Shown here one piece after another: positions 61,936 through 64,000 of a stretch of DNA of 64,000 nt. Under the pieces are notes generated by a model, which did not search any database, was not told where the DNA came from, and worked only from the letters and a program-made list of their open reading frames with translations. Position 1 is the stretch's first letter. Every line of letters begins with the position of its first letter. Source of the DNA: an uncultured Bacilli bacterium (lineage in GTDB: Bacteria; Bacillota_I; Bacilli_A; RF39; UBA660); assembly GCA_934096735.1 (NCBI GenBank), contig CAKOMS010000003.1, forward strand, positions 1-64,000. The letters are read 5' to 3'. A program made the translations under genes and the position numbers.

Positions 61936-61979
61936 CTTGTCAACGAAGACATAAAAATAGAAAAAGTTCTCCCGAATTA
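61936..61979 (+). repeat. Shared 3' tail repeat, copy C
   Basis: It starts cttgtcaacgaagacataaa and ends near gttctcccgaatt, right after the stop codon; same element as after loci A and B. Confidence 0.7.
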
Positions 61980-61982
61980 AGA

Positions 61983-62006
61983 AAGGCCTTTATAGGCTTT
62001 TTTTAG
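61983..62006 (+). terminator. Terminator after locus C
   Basis: A stem gcct / aggc with flanking A-U pairs is followed by T7. Confidence 0.7.
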
Positions 62007-62031
62007 TGCTTTTAAAGTTATAAAAAAATTC

Positions 62032-62060
62032 TTGTTTAGATAAATTATTTATGTTATACT
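62032..62060 (+). promoter_or_regulatory. Promoter of the ybxB-like gene, TTGTTT-N17-TATACT
   Basis: The -35 at 62032-62037 and an extended -10 (TGTTATACT) ending at 62060, spaced 17 nt. The predicted start near 62067 makes the ATG at 62069 leaderless and favours the TTG at 62090. Confidence 0.65.
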
Positions 62061-62089
62061 AATTTTATATGGAGAAATGGGGTCTTTTA

Positions 62090-62686
62090 TTGGAACACTA
62101 TTTTACGAATAATGAAAACTTGAAAAGTGAACTTAGAGATATTAAATTTTCTTTTTGTGATTATAATTTTTTATTTAAAAGTGATAATGGTGTTTTTTCT
62201 AAAAATAAAATTGATTATGCCAGTATGTTTTTGGTTGAAACCTGTTTAAAAAATATAACTAATACTGAAAATATAAATAGTATACTTGATGTTGGCTGTG
62301 GGTATGGTTTTATTGGTATAACCCTAAGTAAAGTATTAGATAAACATGTAGATATGGTAGATATAAATAAAAGAGCAGTACATTTATGTGATATGAATAT
62401 TTCAATTAATAAAGTAGATGCTAAAGTTTTTTTGAGTAACATTTATGAAAGTGTTACTAATAAGTATGATTTAATTATTACTAATCCTCCTATTAGGGCT
62501 GGGAAAGAAATATTATATGAATTTCTTAAAGGTGGTATTAGTAGATTAAATAAAAATGGTAATTTATACTTTGTTATTTCTAAAGATCAGGGTGCTAAAA
62601 GTGTTAAATCTGAATTTGAAAAAATATGTGAAGTAGAGGTTATTGATAAAAGTAAAGGTTTTTGGGCATTTTTAGTTAGAAATTAG
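62090..62686 (+). CDS. Class I SAM methyltransferase (RsmC/YbxB-like)
   Basis: A protein of about 198 residues. SAM-binding motif I is ILDVGCGYGFIGITL, the acidic loop is VDMVDINKRAVHL and the catalytic motif is LIITNPPIRAG (NPP type, used for methylating exocyclic amines of guanine). YbxB of B. subtilis sits just upstream of rpoB, as here, and related enzymes methylate 16S rRNA. The TTG at 62090, after ggagaaatgggg, gives LEHYF like the family N-terminus; the ATG at 62069 is the alternative. Confidence 0.85.
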   Translation: MEHYFTNNENLKSELRDIKFSFCDYNFLFKSDNGVFSKNKIDYASMFLVETCLKNITNTENINSILDVGCGYGFIGITLSKVLDKHVDMVDINKRAVHLCDMNISINKVDAKVFLSNIYESVTNKYDLIITNPPIRAGKEILYEFLKGGISRLNKNGNLYFVISKDQGAKSVKSEFEKICEVEVIDKSKGFWAFLVRN

Positions 62687-62715
62687 TTGACTTATACTAG
62701 AAATACTGGTAAAAT
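62687..62715 (+). promoter_or_regulatory. Promoter of rpoB, TTGACT-N17-TAAAAT
   Basis: The -35 TTGACT at 62687-62692 begins right after the methyltransferase stop; the -10 TAAAAT is at 62710-62715. It leaves a leader of about 55 nt before rpoB. Confidence 0.7.
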
Positions 62716-62774
62716 CTTAAATTGGTGACGTATTTGTTTTTTCAAAATTTAAATCTAGGTATAGGGGTGATATC

Positions 62775-64000
62775 GTGGCTTATAAAACCTTAAAATTTGG
62801 TGATTATCGCGAAAGAAGAAGCTTTGCAAAATCAAAAAATACGCTTGAATTAGCAGACTTATTGGAAATTCAAAAGAAGAGTTATCAAGACTTCTTAGAA
62901 AAAGGAATTAGAGAAGTTTTTGATGATTTATTTCCTGTGGAATCATTTACTGGTAACATTTCTTTAGAATTTGGAGATTATTCATTTGATACTCCAAGAT
63001 ATTCAATTAAGGAAGCAAAAGAAAGAATGGTTAATTATGCAGTACCTTTAAAAGTACAAGCAAGATTATTCGTTCATGAAACTGGAGAAGTTAAGGAACA
63101 AGAAATATTCCTTGGGGATATGCCTTTAATGACTGATGCTGGAACATTCATTATTAATGGTGCAGAAAGAGTTATTGTTTCTCAACTTGTTAGAAGTCCA
63201 TCTATTTATTTTAAAAGAGAAATAGATAAGAATGGTAGACACATTATTACAGGAGAAGTTATACCTAATAAAGGTACATGGCTAGAATTTGAAACTGATG
63301 CTAAGAATGTTGTTTATGTAAGAATTGATCGTACTAGAAAAGTACCAGTTACAACTTTTTTAAGAGCACTTGGTTTATCTAGTGATGAAGATATTCATGA
63401 AGTTTTTGGTGATAATGATTATTTAGCAACTACAATTGCAAAAGACAACACTAAAAATACTGATGAAGCATTAATTGAAATTTATGAAAAATTAAGACCA
63501 GGTGAACCAGCAACACTTGATAGTGCTAAGAATCAATTAATAACTAGATTCTTTGATAGATTCCGTTATGATTTAGCAAAAGTTGGTCGTTATAAATTCA
63601 ATAAAAAATTAAATATTACTGAAAGATTACTTGGATGTACTTTAGCAGAAGATGTTAAGGTTGGTAAAAAAGTAGCATTTAGTAAAGGTACTTTAATAGA
63701 CAAAAAAGTATTACAAGAATTAAAGAAAATATTTCAAGATGGTTATAATTTAAAAGAAACTATTACTAATATGGAATTAGATGATTATAATAAGATTCAA
63801 ACTATTAAAGTATTTGATAAAAACGATGGTAAAAAAATAGTAAAAGTAATTGGTATTGATACTACAACTGATGAAAAGAGGCTTACTATTCCTGATGTAT
63901 ATGCAGCAGTTAACTATTATTTAAACTTACATGATAATATTGGTAATACTGATGAAATTGATAACTTAGGAAATAGAAGAGTTAGACAAGTTGGAGAACT
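62775..64000 (+). CDS. rpoB: DNA-directed RNA polymerase subunit beta (5' part; continues beyond window)
   Basis: The frame is open from GTG 62775, preceded by ggggtga, to the window end. Typical N-terminal blocks: FGDYRERRSFAKSKNTLELA, LLEIQKKSYQDFLEKGI, VPLKVQARLFVHETGEVKEQ, GDMPLMTDAGTFIINGAERV, then VSQLVRSPSIYFKREID. This is the core polymerase subunit that is the rifamycin target; the rifampicin region lies outside the window. It is transcribed from its own promoter downstream of the methyltransferase. Confidence 0.97.
   Translation, partial: MAYKTLKFGDYRERRSFAKSKNTLELADLLEIQKKSYQDFLEKGIREVFDDLFPVESFTGNISLEFGDYSFDTPRYSIKEAKERMVNYAVPLKVQARLFVHETGEVKEQEIFLGDMPLMTDAGTFIINGAERVIVSQLVRSPSIYFKREIDKNGRHIITGEVIPNKGTWLEFETDAKNVVYVRIDRTRKVPVTTFLRALGLSSDEDIHEVFGDNDYLATTIAKDNTKNTDEALIEIYEKLRPGEPATLDSAKNQLITRFFDRFRYDLAKVGRYKFNKKLNITERLLGCTLAEDVKVGKKVAFSKGTLIDKKVLQELKKIFQDGYNLKETITNMELDDYNKIQTIKVFDKNDGKKIVKVIGIDTTTDEKRLTIPDVYAAVNYYLNLHDNIGNTDEIDNLGNRRVRQVGE

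Noticed and set aside
1..64000. Recoded TGA (Trp) as in Mycoplasma, suggested by the AT-rich composition
   Set aside because: Trp is always TGG in the recognised proteins, and TGA ends several genes (for example 14218-14220 and 37080-37082).
1..64000. Reverse transcriptase and template repeat for the variable blocks
   Set aside because: I read all proteins and the spaces between them and found no RT motif and no AAC-rich near copy of the block; if present they lie outside the window.
1..64000. tRNA or rRNA genes
   Set aside because: No cloverleaf with a T-arm consensus and no rRNA segment was found; the T-box at 42832-43036 is the only clear RNA element.

Overview
The window is one contig piece from a very AT-rich, low-GC Gram-positive bacterium (Bacillota) that uses the standard code (TGA is a working stop, for example at the ends of the pduL-like gene and the phosphoribosyltransferase gene). 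It carries spoIVA and a SigK-like sigma factor, so it descends from, and probably still is, an endospore former. DnaD, RmuC, AddAB, a lipoteichoic-acid-synthase-like enzyme, spoIVA next to hup, dnaD next to nth, polA next to mutM, and the ybxB-like methyltransferase next to rpoB all point to the Bacilli side of the phylum. I suspect an uncultured gut Bacilli lineage, but the sequence does not fix the taxon. Most genes have an A/G-rich Shine-Dalgarno, and many promoters read TTGnnn-N17-TAtaaT.

Layout. 1-580: the 3' end of a surface-protein gene (locus A). 737-7790: miaB, two membrane proteins (one a sensor-like protein with a degenerate GGDEF domain), a YihY-family protein and an LtaS-like enzyme. 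7825-13553: a Sel1-repeat protein, a dicarboxylate/amino-acid symporter, small membrane proteins, rmuC and a phosphatase-fold protein. 13660-20625: a pduL-like gene, dus, addB, addA. 20642-28738: murC, the class III ribonucleotide reductase operon, murD, an Ig-like membrane protein and an ITP pyrophosphatase. 28880-37690: a cysteine desulfurase, a collagen-like protein, then a run of same-strand genes (TPR glycosyltransferase, SGNH hydrolase, radical SAM protein, HIT-like protein, a large phosphoribosyltransferase fusion, a NADAR protein). 37749-42758: a secreted protein, surface-protein locus B, a class B sortase and a probable sortase substrate. 42797-56623: T-box and lysS, a transporter, a ClpC-like protein, sigK, polA, mutM, cca, dnaD, nth and a membrane XRE regulator. 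56740-58221: an unusual secreted protein, a structured non-coding stretch and a decayed ATPase. 58285-64000: spoIVA, hup, surface-protein locus C, the ybxB-like methyltransferase and the start of rpoB.

The most striking content is the three-copy surface-protein family (loci A, B, C). Near the C-terminus each copy has a 102-108 nt block (WLLSP to G-A/V-R) that is about 56% G+C, full of NNC codons and highly divergent between copies. Loci A and B appear identical for 368 nt just upstream of it. This looks like the variable repeat of a diversity-generating retroelement, although no reverse transcriptase or template lies in the window. Near the 5' end, loci B and C share a homopolymeric G tract: 9 G in locus C (frame open from a well-placed ATG) and 10 G in locus B (frame broken). 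This is the signature of slipped-strand phase variation. The family may therefore combine an on/off switch with a hypervariable display surface.

A second notable case is the class III ribonucleotide reductase. The glycyl-radical segment is missing from the NrdD body and is encoded by a separate 51-residue gene with its own strong ribosome binding site between nrdD and nrdG.
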